From assembly GCA_018883725.1 (NCBI GenBank), contig JAHLFN010000055.1, positions 1-34,519 on the forward strand: a stretch of DNA of 34,519 nucleotides, read 5' to 3'. This stretch comes from Candidatus Fusobacterium pullicola. GTDB taxonomy: Bacteria; Fusobacteriota; Fusobacteriia; Fusobacteriales; Fusobacteriaceae. How positions within the stretch are numbered: position 1 is the stretch's first letter; each line of letters starts with the position of its first letter. This document shows positions 34,260-34,519 of the stretch, in pieces. The translations under genes and the position numbers were made by a program. A model generated the notes under the pieces. The model saw nothing but the letters and a program-made list of their open reading frames with translations, was not told the origin of the DNA and ran no database searches.

Positions 34260-34519
34260 ATGCAAGAATTACTTAATAAATTAGTTAAGAAGAATGTGGT
34301 TCTTACAAAGGATGGAAGAGTTGCTGATTATATTCCAGAACTGGATAAAGCAAAAAAAGATGCTTTAGGAGTATGTATACTAGATAACGAGGGAAATAGA
34401 TATACAGCGGGTGATTGGGAGATAAAGTTCACAGTTCAAAGTATATCAAAGCTTGTAACTCTTATGTTGGCTATTTTGGACAATGGAGAGGAGTTTGTCT
34501 TCTCAAAGGTAGGAATGGA
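34260..34519 (+). CDS. glsA: Glutaminase (GlsA family), 3'-truncated by the window edge
   Basis: The frame opens at ATG 34260 after GAGGTG and runs off the window, so only ~86 residues are present. DGRVADYIPELDKA, LGVCILDNEGNRYTAGD and KFTVQSISKLVTLMLAI match the N-terminus of bacterial glutaminases. The SISK stretch holds the catalytic Ser-x-x-Lys of this beta-lactamase-fold family. The enzyme hydrolyses glutamine to glutamate and ammonia in the cytosol, the reverse of the glutamine synthetase role of glnN in this window. A leading segment of about 60 bases lies between promoter and start. Confidence 0.93.
   Translation, partial: MQELLNKLVKKNVVLTKDGRVADYIPELDKAKKDALGVCILDNEGNRYTAGDWEIKFTVQSISKLVTLMLAILDNGEEFVFSKVGM

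Overview
The window is AT-rich chromosomal DNA. Short purine-rich ribosome binding sites, TAA stops, a type III glutamine synthetase, the MEP isoprenoid genes ispG and ispH, periplasmic-type proteins and a SAM-I riboswitch together suggest a Fusobacterium (Fusobacteriota; low-GC, outer-membrane-bearing anaerobe). The species cannot be fixed from the sequence alone. No tRNA, rRNA, CRISPR array, insertion sequence or prophage gene was seen. Most of the window is housekeeping DNA in compact operons separated by clear intrinsic terminators.

Layout. (1) 1-2704: 3' end of a ROK fructokinase, a bidirectional terminator, then a leftward pair of a peptidase C26 hydrolase and a sodium:alanine symporter broken by a one-base frameshift. 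(2) 2848-7972: rightward miaB-rho-LysM/M23 peptidase-ispG-lipoprotein. (3) 7972-9258: a small ECF sigma factor operon with a one-TM protein (candidate anti-sigma) and an exported Spy/CpxP-like helical protein, preceded by an ECF-type promoter. (4) aroA (leftward) and brnQ (rightward, odd start codon). (5) 12102-15498: rluD-rnhB-yraN-Zn-ribbon-comF-unknown, mostly overlapping genes. (6) tpiA-gpmI. (7) glnA type III (leftward), divergent from ptsI-ptsH-ispH-rpsA, with a 13-bp inverted repeat between them. (8) An orphan YqeC/MobA-like fusion gene. (9) metN-metI-metQ-metQ under a SAM-I riboswitch. (10) 30177-33940: iron-sulfur flavoprotein, secreted two-repeat protein, MarR regulator and MATE exporter. 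(11) Start of a glutaminase gene.

How genes work together. The met operon is a complete methionine ABC importer with a visible SAM-sensing terminator and two substrate-binding paralogues, both without a lipobox cysteine. The ptsI/ptsH pair supplies the general PTS phosphorelay. GlnA, glutaminase, the C26 hydrolase, BrnQ and the alanine symporter are all amino-acid nitrogen functions.

Two loci are the best candidates for poorly described biology. The first is the sigma/TM/Spy-like envelope-stress cassette. The second is the MarR locus, where two near-identical palindromes lie just downstream of two predicted -10 boxes: one in front of marR, the other in front of the secreted protein and flavoprotein pair. 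That geometry predicts a repressor controlling itself and a small exported/redox module.
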